A stretch of 64,000 nt of DNA from Streptomyces sp. R21. Its GTDB lineage: Bacteria > Actinomycetota > Actinomycetes > Streptomycetales > Streptomycetaceae. Positions within the stretch are counted from its first letter, which is position 1. Each line of letters begins with the position of its first letter. Shown here one piece after another: positions 43,147 through 52,288 of the stretch. The notes under the pieces were generated by a model. That model was not told where the DNA came from. It did no database searches and saw nothing but the letters and a program-made list of their open reading frames with translations. Where the stretch lies: NCBI RefSeq assembly GCF_041051975.1, contig NZ_CP163435.1, positions 9,392,501-9,456,500 on the forward strand. Reading direction: 5' to 3'. Both the position numbers and the translations under genes were made by a program.

Positions 43147-45561
43147 TCAGCGGTGCTCGCGCACCCGGATCACCCTCAGGCCGGGCGAGGACAGGATGTC
43201 CCGCTCGCAGAACCGGGACGTCACCCACTTCTCACCGGAGAACAGCCGCGTCTGGTCGCTGTAGTGCGGCGAGTTCGGGTTCGAGGACTGGGAGTACGTC
43301 AGCAGGGTGCGGGCGACCGGGCAGCCGCCGCCGTTCCAGCCGACCGCCTGGATGTAGCTCGAACCGGTGGTGACCTCCGGGTATCCACCGGCCGCCGCGT
43401 TCCACACCGACTCGACCTTGTTCCACACGCCGAGCGACTCGGTGCCGCCGGGCACCGGGATGCGCTCGCCGCCGCGGACGACGAACTGGTTCGCGCCGAG
43501 CTTCGCGTCCAGCGCGATACCGGCCGTCCGCAGTTCCGCCACGGTGTCGGCGAGGGCCGCCGCGAAGCCCGGGGCGGCCGTGTTGAGGGTGTTCGGGGTG
43601 CGGACCGGGTCCGCCGCCGAGAACGGGACCTTCCACAGCTGCGCCGCAGGGACCGCGGCCGTCAGCTTCCGCCAGAACCGGTCGAAGAGCAGCGCGCCCC
43701 GGCTGTCGGTGTTCATGGAGTGGTCCCACGCCTTGAGCACACCGCAGGCACCCGACACATCAACAGCCGTGCCGTCACTGCCCGTTGCGGTGCCGCCCGG
43801 CAGTGCCGAGCAGGCGGCCGCCGCGTCGTCCGCGATGAGATCGCCCGCGGGCACCCGGTTCGCGAACTGCTGCCGCTGAAGATCCCCGACGGTCAGACCG
43901 CCCTTCGCGGCCATCGCCGCCACGTCCTCGACCGCGCCGCGCGTGCGCATCGAACGCTGCGTGCCGATCGTGCCGAAGACCCGCTCGTACCCGGTCAGCG
44001 GCCGGTCGGCATTGGCCAGCCAGGCACTGTCGTTGGAGTTCTCCGCGTACGGCGCGTCCTTGAGGACCGGCATCTTCGCGGGCCCGAAGATCCCCGGCTG
44101 TACGGCGTCGGGGTCGCTGCCCAGCGCGCAGTCGCCGCGCGAACCGTCCAGGATCGCCACCCCGGCCGACGGATACGTGACCTTGCCGAGCGGCGTGGAG
44201 CAGCGCTCGGCCAACTCGTCGGTGATGCGCGGAAGTACCTGCGACTGTGTGTACAGCGAGTGCCCGCCGGAGTCGGCGGCGATCGTGTTCACCCAGGGCA
44301 GACCCTGGGTGCGCTGCAAGGAGGCGAGGATGCCAGCCGTGCTGCGGGCCCTGCTGAAGCCGAGCGCGGTGTCGGAGGCGCGCAGATTCAGCGAGTTGGG
44401 ATCATTGAGCGCGTACGCCGTGGTGGAGGACCAGGGCAGGGGCAGCTGCGCGCCCAGCGAAGTGATCACCGGCCCGTACCGGGTCCACCACTGCGTGCGG
44501 GTCACCGGCACGCCGTCCTTCACGTCGACGGTGACGGTCCGCTGTGTCATCCGCTGTGGCTTGCCGTCGACGAGATACGTCGTCGGATCGGCCGGATCCA
44601 GCGTCAGCTGATGGAGGTTGAGCGTGACGCCCGTCGCGACGGTATGACTCCAGGCCACGTGTGCGTTGTGCCCGATGGATATCGTCGCCGAGCCGAGCAG
44701 CGAGCCGCCCGCGACGTTCAGCTTGCCCGGAATCGTCTGCTGCGACTGCCAGAAGCGGCGGCCGCCCTGCCACGGATAGTGCGGGTTGCCGAGCAGCAGA
44801 CCGTGGCCGTTCGCCGTGGTGGACCCGTTGAAGGCGACCGCGTTGGAGCCCATGTCGGCCTGGTCGGCGGCGAAGAGATCGCGTACGGCCCGGGCGGCGC
44901 TCTGCGCGTCGGGGGCGGCCGGTGTCGCGGCGCCGGCCGTCGGCGGCTGCGCGGCGGTGATGCCGTCGACGCCGCGGCCCTGGCCGCCGAGCACCGCGAG
45001 CGCGAAGCCGCGTGCGGCCACGTCCAGGGTCGTCACCGGCCGGACCCAGCCGGCGCCCTTGCACGCCGGGTCGCTGATCCGGTTCTGGGCGAGCCAGGCG
45101 TTGTAGCCGGCCGCCCAGCCGCGCATCAGGTCCTTCACCTCGCGGCTCGGACCGCGCGGCGCGGGTTCGGCGAGCAGCTTCTCCACCGTGCCCGCCTGCC
45201 GCACACCGCGGAAGTACAGATCGCTGGAGAGGTTCTTGGTGGCGGAGGACAGCGAGCCGTCGGGCGCGGCGTCGGGCCCGAAGTAGCGTGAGCGTTCGCC
45301 GCGCACGGTCACGAAGCCGTCGGCGAGCGTGCACACCTGGTCGGCGGCCTGCGCCCACCCGTTGCCGAAGCCGAGGTCTGCGTAGTCCTTCGCGACAATG
45401 TGCGGAATGCCGTACTCGGTGTAGCGGATCACGGCGGACAGGCCGCCGTGCGAGGGATGTTCCTGACGGCCTGGTCGTTCGGCCGCGGCCGCCGGCAGTG
45501 TGGCCGTGGCGGTGAGCAGGGCGACGGCGGTGATGACGAGCCGTCTCAGGCGGGTGCGCAT
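43147..45561 (-). CDS. Secreted penicillin-acylase-family Ntn hydrolase (AhlM/aculeacin-acylase-like)
   Basis: The 804 residues have a Sec signal peptide (RLVITAVALLTATATLPAAA) and then the acylase precursor. The N-terminal nucleophile of the beta chain is S239 in DMGSNAVAFNG, preceded by the Gly where autocleavage occurs; alpha, spacer and beta chains would follow the family pattern. Length and context fit aculeacin A acylase and the Streptomyces AHL acylase AhlM, which hydrolyse amide-linked acyl chains of lipopeptides or acyl-homoserine lactones. ATG 45561 has GGGAGG four bases upstream. It may quench signals or modify lipopeptides outside the cell; specificity is inference. Confidence 0.85.
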   Translation of the reverse strand: MRTRLRRLVITAVALLTATATLPAAAAERPGRQEHPSHGGLSAVIRYTEYGIPHIVAKDYADLGFGNGWAQAADQVCTLADGFVTVRGERSRYFGPDAAPDGSLSSATKNLSSDLYFRGVRQAGTVEKLLAEPAPRGPSREVKDLMRGWAAGYNAWLAQNRISDPACKGAGWVRPVTTLDVAARGFALAVLGGQGRGVDGITAAQPPTAGAATPAAPDAQSAARAVRDLFAADQADMGSNAVAFNGSTTANGHGLLLGNPHYPWQGGRRFWQSQQTIPGKLNVAGGSLLGSATISIGHNAHVAWSHTVATGVTLNLHQLTLDPADPTTYLVDGKPQRMTQRTVTVDVKDGVPVTRTQWWTRYGPVITSLGAQLPLPWSSTTAYALNDPNSLNLRASDTALGFSRARSTAGILASLQRTQGLPWVNTIAADSGGHSLYTQSQVLPRITDELAERCSTPLGKVTYPSAGVAILDGSRGDCALGSDPDAVQPGIFGPAKMPVLKDAPYAENSNDSAWLANADRPLTGYERVFGTIGTQRSMRTRGAVEDVAAMAAKGGLTVGDLQRQQFANRVPAGDLIADDAAAACSALPGGTATGSDGTAVDVSGACGVLKAWDHSMNTDSRGALLFDRFWRKLTAAVPAAQLWKVPFSAADPVRTPNTLNTAAPGFAAALADTVAELRTAGIALDAKLGANQFVVRGGERIPVPGGTESLGVWNKVESVWNAAAGGYPEVTTGSSYIQAVGWNGGGCPVARTLLTYSQSSNPNSPHYSDQTRLFSGEKWVTSRFCERDILSSPGLRVIRVREHR

Positions 45562-45672
45562 CGTGCCTCCCAACGTCATTGAGGGAAGGGGCGGTTGAGC
45601 GTACCAACGGGTATGTGCTGCGTCGTGCGTCTGACTTGACCTCTTTCGGGAGCGGCCGGAGGATCATGTGTC

Positions 45673-47169
45673 ATGACGCGTGAATACGGCAGTACGGTTG
45701 ACGGGGTGCTGCGACGCACCGCCCGGCGGACCCCGGCGCGCGTCGCGGTCGACTACCGCGAGCGCTCCTGGACGTACGCCGAACTCGACGAGGCCGTCTC
45801 CCGCGCGGCACGCCTGCTGCTCGACCAGGGCCTTGCCCCCGGCGACCGGGTCGGCGCCTACGGGCACAACTCGGACGCCTATCTGATCGGCTTCCTCGCC
45901 TGCGCCCGCGCGGGCCTCGTGCACGTACCGGTCAACCAGAACCTCACCGGCGACGACCTCGCCTACATCGTCGGCCAGTCCGGCAGCGCGCTCGTCCTCA
46001 CCGATCCGGACCTCGCGGGCCGACTCCCCGACGGCGTCCGTACGTTGCCGCTGCGCGACGCCGACGACTCGCTGCTCGCGCGGCTGGCCACGACCGCCCC
46101 GTACGACGGCCCCGAGCCGCGCAGCGGAGACCTCGTGCAGCTCCTGTACACATCGGGCACCACCGCTCTTCCCAAGGGCGCGATGATGACGCACCGTGCT
46201 CTCGTCCACGAATACCTGAGCGCGATCACGGCTCTCGACCTGAGCGCGGGCGACCGGCCGGTGCACTCCCTGCCGCTCTACCACTCGGCGCAGATGCACG
46301 TGTTCCTGCTGCCCTACATCGCGGTCGGCGCCACGAACATCATCCTGGACGCGCCCGACGGCGACCGGCTCTTCGACCTCGTCGAGGCGGGCAGCGCGGA
46401 CAGCCTCTTCGCCCCGCCCACCGTCTGGATCGGCCTGGCGAACCGCCCCGACTTCGAGACCCGCGACCTGAGCGGTCTGCGCAAGGCCTACTACGGGGCG
46501 TCGATCATGCCCGTGCCGGTCCTGGAGCGGCTGCGCGCCCGGCTCCCGAAGCTGGCCTTCTACAACTGCTTCGGCCAGAGCGAGATCGGCCCGCTGGCCA
46601 CGGTTCTCGCGCCCGACGAGCACAAGGGCCGGATGGATTCCTGCGGGCGTCCCGTCCTGTTCGTGGACGCCCGAGTGGTCGACGAGAACGGCAAGGACGT
46701 CCCCGACGGCACACCGGGTGAAGTCGTCTACCGCTCACCGCAGTTGTGCGAGGGCTACTGGGACAAGCCCGAGGAGACCGCCGAGGCGTTCCGCGACGGC
46801 TGGTTCCACTCCGGCGACCTCGCCGTACGGGACAGCGAGGGGTATTTCACCGTCGTCGACCGGGTGAAGGACGTCATCAACTCTGGTGGCGTCCTGGTCG
46901 CTTCACGCCAGGTCGAGGACGCGCTGTACACCCATGAGGGGGTGGCGGAAGTGGCGGTCATCGGCCTTCCCGACGACCGCTGGATCGAGGCCGTCACCGC
47001 GGTCGTCGTCCCCCGCGGCGACGTCACCGAGGCCGAACTCCTCGCCCACGCCCGCGAGAACCTCGCCCACTTCAAGGCTCCCAAGCGCGTGCTGTTCCTG
47101 GAGGAGCTGCCGCGCAACGCGAGCGGGAAGATCCTCAAGCGGGAGCTGAGGGACCGGTTTCGAGGCTGA
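45673..47169 (+). CDS. Acyl-CoA synthetase (AMP-forming)
   Basis: This 498-residue ANL enzyme has LLYTSGTTALPKGAM near residue 158, YNCFGQSEIGPLATVL near 297, HSGDLAVRDSEGYFTVVDR near 380 and RNASGKILKRELRD at the C-terminus. It is compact, like medium-chain or aromatic acyl-CoA ligases. It starts at ATG 45673, divergent from the acylase gene, so acyl chains freed by that enzyme could in principle be activated here. This link is speculative. Confidence 0.87.
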   Translation: MTREYGSTVDGVLRRTARRTPARVAVDYRERSWTYAELDEAVSRAARLLLDQGLAPGDRVGAYGHNSDAYLIGFLACARAGLVHVPVNQNLTGDDLAYIVGQSGSALVLTDPDLAGRLPDGVRTLPLRDADDSLLARLATTAPYDGPEPRSGDLVQLLYTSGTTALPKGAMMTHRALVHEYLSAITALDLSAGDRPVHSLPLYHSAQMHVFLLPYIAVGATNIILDAPDGDRLFDLVEAGSADSLFAPPTVWIGLANRPDFETRDLSGLRKAYYGASIMPVPVLERLRARLPKLAFYNCFGQSEIGPLATVLAPDEHKGRMDSCGRPVLFVDARVVDENGKDVPDGTPGEVVYRSPQLCEGYWDKPEETAEAFRDGWFHSGDLAVRDSEGYFTVVDRVKDVINSGGVLVASRQVEDALYTHEGVAEVAVIGLPDDRWIEAVTAVVVPRGDVTEAELLAHARENLAHFKAPKRVLFLEELPRNASGKILKRELRDRFRG

Positions 47170-47255
47170 GGTCGCCGTGGTGATCCGCCGGCGGTGACTC
47201 TGCTGTCGGCGTATCCCGCGATCGGTCCGGGCCGCCCGCGGATACGTTGACCGGC

Positions 47256-47951
47256 ATGGACACCGCACCGCGCACCGTCGAGGCGAACGGCATCACGCTG
47301 GCCTACCGGGCCTGGGGCCCCGAGGACGCCCCGCCGGTCGTGCTGCTGCACGGCCGCGGCGCCGACTCCGCGGACTGGGCGGACATCGCGGGGCCGCTCG
47401 CCGCCGGGCCACGCCGGGTGTACGCCCTCGACCTGCGCGGGCATGGGCGCAGCGACTGGCCAGGTACCTACGCGTACGAGCTGATGTGCGACGACGTGCA
47501 CGCCTTCCTCGGCGCGCTCGGCATCGCGCGCACCGACCTGGTGGGGCACTCGCTGGGCGGAGTCATCGCCTACCTGCTGGCGCAGCGGGCCCCCGAAGCC
47601 GTAGGCCGTCTCGTACTGGAAGACGCACCGGCGCCCTTTCCGCTCGATCCGCCGCGCCCGCGCGCCGAACGCCCTGACGGGGAGCTGTCCTTCGACTGGG
47701 CGATGGTGCAGGCCACCGACGAGCAGCGCAACGCGCCGGATCCTGTGTGGTTCGATCACATGGAGCGAATCACCATGCCCACCCTGCTGGTGGGCGGCGG
47801 CCCGGCCAGCCTGATCCCGCAGGACGAGATCGCCGCGCTCGCGGACCGCATCCCCGACGCGCGGATGGTCACCATCGACGCGGGGCATCTGGTCCACGAG
47901 ACACGGCCGAAGGAGTTCCTGGCAGTCGTGGAGCCGTTCCTCGCCGAGTGA
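47256..47951 (+). CDS. Alpha/beta hydrolase
   Basis: The protein has 231 residues with VVLLHGRGADSADW (oxyanion), GHSLGGVIAYLL (nucleophile Ser near residue 99), and a terminal histidine in DAGHLVHETRP. The lid is short, with a Pro/Arg-rich loop near 130. It is a small cytosolic hydrolase, possibly in one unit with the acyl-CoA synthetase before it (86-base gap). Its 3' end faces the vWA metallopeptidase gene. Confidence 0.85.
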   Translation: MDTAPRTVEANGITLAYRAWGPEDAPPVVLLHGRGADSADWADIAGPLAAGPRRVYALDLRGHGRSDWPGTYAYELMCDDVHAFLGALGIARTDLVGHSLGGVIAYLLAQRAPEAVGRLVLEDAPAPFPLDPPRPRAERPDGELSFDWAMVQATDEQRNAPDPVWFDHMERITMPTLLVGGGPASLIPQDEIAALADRIPDARMVTIDAGHLVHETRPKEFLAVVEPFLAE

Positions 47952-47998
47952 CGTGGCGGTGCCGGATCCCGCGTGTGATCTCTCGGCGGTCAGGACGC

Positions 47999-49294
47999 CT
48001 ACCCGATCGTCACCACCCGCGCCCAGTCGGGCGGCGAGTCCGGAACGTAGTCGGGATCCCCCTCGTCCCACGACCGGCCCGCATGCTGCCGGGGGAACAG
48101 ACCCACCACCGTCCGGCACGCCGGGCGTGCCTGCGGCCAGCGGGTCTGCCCGTCGGTCAGGACCACGATGACGTCCGGCCGGGCGCCCGTGCGCAGGGCC
48201 CTGGCGAAGCCGGCGCGCAGATCCGTACCCCCGCCGCCCATCAGCGGGATTCCCTCGCCCCGGCACAACGGGTACACGATCCGGGCCGCCGCGTCGCACG
48301 GCAGCACGGTGACCAGGTCGCGACGGCCGCCCACGGCACGGGCGATCGCGGCAACCTCCAGGAGCGCGCTGCCCAGTTCGGCGTCACTCACCGACCCCGA
48401 GGTGTCGATGACCACGGAGACCCGAGAGGGCCTGCGCCTCAGGCTCGGCAGCACCACGCCGGGCAGGCCGGCCGAGCGTCGCGACGGGCGGCCGTAGGAA
48501 TAGTCCTGTCCGGCGCCGGAGCCCGAAGTGGCCGCGCGGACAGCCGCGCCGAGCAACTCCCGCCACGGCTGCGGCGGGTGGAACGCCTCCTCCGCCCACC
48601 GCTTCCATCCCTTGGGGGTGTCTTCCTGACGGCCGGTGATGCCCTGCGCCACCCGGAAGCGGACCGCGTCCCGTTCCTGCGCACTCAGGCCGTGCGCCCC
48701 GTCCGGCCCCAGCTCCCACCCCCGTTCCATTCCGTCCGCGCCGCTGCCGCAGTCCAGCCAGGCAGCACTTTCCGTGTGCGGCCCGAGCCGGAACTGGCGC
48801 AGATAGTCCTCCATGAGCTCTCCCGCGGGCAGCCCCAAGGACCCCGGCTCGACCGCGCCTTCCGGCCGGACCAGCCCGTCGCCGAACGCGTCGTCGTTGA
48901 TCTCGCAGTCCGCGGCGATGTTCATCCGCAGCCGTTCCCCCGGGCCGGTGAGCCCGCGTTCCCGCGCGACCCGGTCACCGCGCCCGTGATGATCACGCAG
49001 CAGGTGCGACACCTCGTGCACCCAGACCCCGGCCAGTTCCTCCACCGGCGTGCGGTCCACGAACACCGGTGAGACATAGCACCGCCAGTGCCGGTCGACG
49101 GCCATCGTCGGCACCCGTCGCGACTCCACGGTATGCAGCGCGAACAGCGCGGTCGCCAGATAGGGCCGGGCCCGAGCCGCGTGCAGACGGGCGGCGAAGA
49201 GCTTGTCCATGTCCAGTGCCCCGGGCGCGTCCTCGGCCGTCGGCATGTCCTCGGTCATCGAGGCGTTGTCGGTCGTAGGTGTGTGGTCGGTCAT
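47999..49294 (-). CDS. DUF2201-like metallopeptidase with vWA domain
   Basis: The protein has 431 residues. The N-terminal half contains a zinc protease motif H93-E94-V-S-H97 (VWVHEVSHLLRDHH) with nearby histidines, as in the DUF2201_N putative metal-dependent peptidase family. The C-terminal half is a von Willebrand A domain with an intact MIDAS start (VIDTSGSVSD near residue 303) and VVLTDGQTRW. These proteins pair with MoxR-type AAA+ ATPases. Its start overlaps the ATPase stop by four bases (ATGA), so they are synthesised together. The putative protease activity is read from the motif only. Confidence 0.85.
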   Translation of the reverse strand: MTDHTPTTDNASMTEDMPTAEDAPGALDMDKLFAARLHAARARPYLATALFALHTVESRRVPTMAVDRHWRCYVSPVFVDRTPVEELAGVWVHEVSHLLRDHHGRGDRVARERGLTGPGERLRMNIAADCEINDDAFGDGLVRPEGAVEPGSLGLPAGELMEDYLRQFRLGPHTESAAWLDCGSGADGMERGWELGPDGAHGLSAQERDAVRFRVAQGITGRQEDTPKGWKRWAEEAFHPPQPWRELLGAAVRAATSGSGAGQDYSYGRPSRRSAGLPGVVLPSLRRRPSRVSVVIDTSGSVSDAELGSALLEVAAIARAVGGRRDLVTVLPCDAAARIVYPLCRGEGIPLMGGGGTDLRAGFARALRTGARPDVIVVLTDGQTRWPQARPACRTVVGLFPRQHAGRSWDEGDPDYVPDSPPDWARVVTIG

Positions 49295-50574
49295 CGGCCC
49301 GCCTTCGCGGCGACCGCCGCCGACCGGGCCGCGACCTGGTCCGCTCGCCGGGACAGGGTCACCACTCCGGCGAGTTGCTCGATCGTCGCGGGAACGTCCC
49401 AGTCCTCGCGGCGGAGCGTGGCCAGCGTGGTCGCGGGGACCACCACCAGGTCCGGAGCGCCGGTCTCCAGCGCCCGGACCAGAAGCGCCCACGCCGCGTC
49501 CCAGCGGGCCTTCTCCGGGCGCTTGCGGACGGCGTCCACCACACCGTCGAGCACGGCCTGGCGCAGATCCCCCCGCTCGGGCAGGACAGCACTCCCCGGA
49601 TCGGCGAGGAGTGTCTCGGGGTCCGGGAGGTCCATGCGGTCGAGACTGGCCAGCAGTTCCAGCCCCGGACCGTCCCCCACCGTGCCCCTGACCAGCAGGG
49701 AAAGCACCTCCCGGGAAGATCCGGCCGCGGTGGCGAAGGCGATGAGGAACAGCGTCATCTCCCAGCTTCGAGGCGACGGCCACGGACCGCCCCGGCGCGT
49801 CTCGTTGCTGGGCAGCCGGTGTACGAGTCCGGGGCGGACGGCGAGCAGCCCGCACACCGCGCGGCGGGCGAAGTCCACGGCCCCCGGCAGCTTCTCCGCG
49901 GCGAGCTGCGGCAGCGTCGCCAGGGGCCAGGTCCCGCCGAGGCCGCGTACGACGACCTCGTGGTCGTGTGTCCACTGGAGGTGTACGAAGCGGTTGGCCA
50001 GCGGCGGGCTCAGCTCCCAGCCGTCGGCCGCCGAGGACCGCGGGTTGGCGGCGGCGACGATCCGCACTCCGGGCGGCAGTTGCAGCGCGCCGATGCGTCG
50101 TTCGAGCACGAGGCGGAGCAGGGCGGCCTGAACGGCCGGTGGAGCCGTGGACAGTTCGTCCAGGAACAGCAGTCCTCGGCCGGCTCGCACCAGTCGTACG
50201 GCCCAGTCCGGCGGGGCCATCGGGACACCTTGTTCGGCCGGATCGTCTCCGACGACGGGCAGGCCGGAGAAGTCGGACGGCTCGTGCACGCTGGCGATCA
50301 CCGTGGTCAGCGGCAGGTCCAGCGCCGCGGCGAGCTGGGTCAGGGCCGCGGTCTTGCCGATCCCCGGCTCACCCCACAGGAGGACAGGCAGGTCGGCGGC
50401 CACGGCCAGGGTCAGGGCCTCCAGTTGGATGTCGGGGCGCGGTTCGGTGGTGGAGTCGCGCAGCAGGGTCAGCAGCTCGCCGGCGACGTCGAGCTGGGAG
50501 GCGGGGGAGGGGGCGGCGGGATGAGCGAGATCGAAGGCGGCGTCGGCTTCAGCGAACGGGGCATGCTTGAGCAA
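49291..50574 (-). CDS. MoxR-type AAA+ ATPase
   Basis: This 427-residue AAA+ protein has Walker A at residues 68-75 (GEPGIGKT), Walker B GLLFLDELS near 135, and sensor/arginine-finger segments VRIVAAANP and LANRFVHL. MoxR proteins remodel partners together with vWA proteins. The start is probably TTG 50574, since AAAGGTGA lies six bases upstream and no better ATG or GTG is in frame. It is the middle gene of a three-gene minus-strand set, about 77 bases after the upstream unknown gene. Confidence 0.88.
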   Translation of the reverse strand: MLKHAPFAEADAAFDLAHPAAPSPASQLDVAGELLTLLRDSTTEPRPDIQLEALTLAVAADLPVLLWGEPGIGKTAALTQLAAALDLPLTTVIASVHEPSDFSGLPVVGDDPAEQGVPMAPPDWAVRLVRAGRGLLFLDELSTAPPAVQAALLRLVLERRIGALQLPPGVRIVAAANPRSSAADGWELSPPLANRFVHLQWTHDHEVVVRGLGGTWPLATLPQLAAEKLPGAVDFARRAVCGLLAVRPGLVHRLPSNETRRGGPWPSPRSWEMTLFLIAFATAAGSSREVLSLLVRGTVGDGPGLELLASLDRMDLPDPETLLADPGSAVLPERGDLRQAVLDGVVDAVRKRPEKARWDAAWALLVRALETGAPDLVVVPATTLATLRREDWDVPATIEQLAGVVTLSRRADQVAARSAAVAAKAGR

Positions 50575-50651
50575 GTCTGATCACCTTTGGATTCGTGATG
50601 AGGGAGTGAATTAGAGACGGTGCGCGGCTGGGGAGGGGCGGAGTCGCCCGG

Positions 50652-52061
50652 TCAGCGCCCGGTGGTGTGGCGCGGGCGCGAGCGGTGGTTACGGGGACGG
50701 CACTGCCCCGGGAGGCTGCGGCCGGATCCGGGTGCGGGGCCGACCAGGCCCGACCTGAACAGCCCGTAGGTGATGCGTCGCTCCGCGGCCGCCTGCAGTT
50801 CGTCCTGCAGCGCGCCGCTGCGCAGCACCGCCTCGGGGCCGAGCAGACCTTCGACGACGGCCAGCGCACCGGCGGTGTCGCCGTGGTCGAGGCGTTCGCG
50901 TACGCCGGCCAGGCAGTCCGGATGCCGGTGTGCGGCGTCGATCGCCTGGAGGCAGGGAAGCGGGGTGCCGGTGAGCGCGGCGAGCAGCTCCTCCCGCCGG
51001 ATCTCGGCCGGGTCGTGGTCCAGTGGGGCCAGGACCCCGTCGACCAGACCGATCCGGTGCCGAGCTCCCCGGCACTCCACGAGGTGCGGCTGACCCGCCC
51101 GGTCAGGAGGCCGCGCCGAAGGGGCCGGAGCGTGATCGGGTACGAGCGCCGAGGCGACCAGCGGGTGCAGCCGATCGGCGTCGATCAAGCCGGAACGGAT
51201 CAGCTCCAGGTCGGGCGGCACCCAGGTCGCCGCGTCGGGCAGGACCGGGAGCGTGGCGGCGACACCCTTGGTGGGCGCCGCCGAGATCAGCACCCCTGGC
51301 GGCCCGTCACCGTCCCCGTCCGCCACCAGGCCCAGGGCCAGCCGACGCCGGCCTCCGAGCCGTACGAGGACGGCACTGGTGGGACGACCCTCGGCGCGGA
51401 GCAGGATCGCCGCCTCGGCCGCCCACCGGTCGACCGCGCAGGGGCGCCCCTGCGGCACCAACTCCTGCGGATCCACGTCCGACACGTAAGCGTCGTCGAC
51501 GGGCAGCAGATCGCCACCGGAGCGCATCCGCAACTCATCGGTCCTGCGGACATCCCACAGGTGGCGGTGCAGGTCGAGGCGGAACCGCCGGTCGGGATGG
51601 GGATGCGGATGGCGGCGGACGCCCGGCTCGGTGAGGGATCCGTCCCACAGCGCGAGGCTGATCCGCTGGCCGGCATCCGCCCAGGCCGGGGGAGTCCGGG
51701 CCACGAGGTCCACCGGACGTGCGCCGCCCGTCCCCGTGGTGTCGTAGCGCGCCAGAGCGATGGTCAGGCCGGGGCGCAGCAGCCCGTCGGGAGCGATCCT
51801 CGGCATGTGCCAGCGCAGCAGGTCGGGCGCCAGCTGGCGGAGATCGGCCCGGATCCGGGCCGCGAGGGCCTTGCCGCGACGAAGCGCCACGGAACGGAGG
51901 TCGAGATCGACGTCGATGCCTGCGGCGGCGCACGCCCCGGCCCAGTCACCGGCAGAGCGGCGGGCGGTCGCAGTCTCGATCATGGACGGCGGCACGGCGA
52001 ACTCGCGCACGCGCAGCCACAAGGAAAGGCGGGAATCCCCGGTCGCGGCTTCAGTGAGCAT
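50652..52061 (-). CDS. Unknown protein, third member of the MoxR-vWA set
   Basis: The protein has 469 residues. It has no signal peptide or membrane helix and a strongly alpha/beta, Arg- and Asp-rich composition. Patches such as RHPHPHPDRRF and VLVRLGGRRRLALGLV are visible, but I do not recognise a domain. The position, first in a unit with MoxR ATPase and vWA metallopeptidase, suggests a scaffold or substrate-recognition partner of the complex. ATG 52061 has AAGGTGA six bases upstream; GTG 52067 is possible. The promoter is shared with the divergent hydrolase-caspase operon. Confidence 0.65.
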   Translation of the reverse strand: MLTEAATGDSRLSLWLRVREFAVPPSMIETATARRSAGDWAGACAAAGIDVDLDLRSVALRRGKALAARIRADLRQLAPDLLRWHMPRIAPDGLLRPGLTIALARYDTTGTGGARPVDLVARTPPAWADAGQRISLALWDGSLTEPGVRRHPHPHPDRRFRLDLHRHLWDVRRTDELRMRSGGDLLPVDDAYVSDVDPQELVPQGRPCAVDRWAAEAAILLRAEGRPTSAVLVRLGGRRRLALGLVADGDGDGPPGVLISAAPTKGVAATLPVLPDAATWVPPDLELIRSGLIDADRLHPLVASALVPDHAPAPSARPPDRAGQPHLVECRGARHRIGLVDGVLAPLDHDPAEIRREELLAALTGTPLPCLQAIDAAHRHPDCLAGVRERLDHGDTAGALAVVEGLLGPEAVLRSGALQDELQAAAERRITYGLFRSGLVGPAPGSGRSLPGQCRPRNHRSRPRHTTGR

Positions 52062-52288
52062 CAGCACTCACCTTGCGTGGACGGGGCCCCCAATCTGCTA
52101 ACGGAGGGAGTCATCATCGCGGTGATCGTAACGCTCCTCGTCTCGATCTGCCAGGTATTTTCCTTCGGACCGGCGCAGGCTCTCCCCTGGGCGCTTCGGA
52201 TCCCGTCCTACAAGGGGCGCTGTGTGCAAGGGAGTTGCTAATCTGGCCAGTAAGCCCGGACGCCCCGGGCAGAGGCCTCGGGGGGATC
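52062..52288. promoter_or_regulatory. Divergent promoter region of the two MoxR modules
   Basis: A 227-base interval lies between the unknown/MoxR/vWA set (minus) and the hydrolase/caspase/MoxR/TIR operon (plus). It is clearly less GC-rich near 52110-52160 than the flanks. I could not find a convincing dyad, but it must hold both promoters. Confidence 0.4.

Noticed and set aside
42904..45291. Long plus-strand frame opposite the penicillin-acylase-type gene
   Set aside because: Antisense to a complete Ntn-hydrolase with signal peptide and nucleophile; the plus product has Arg-rich, domain-free composition.
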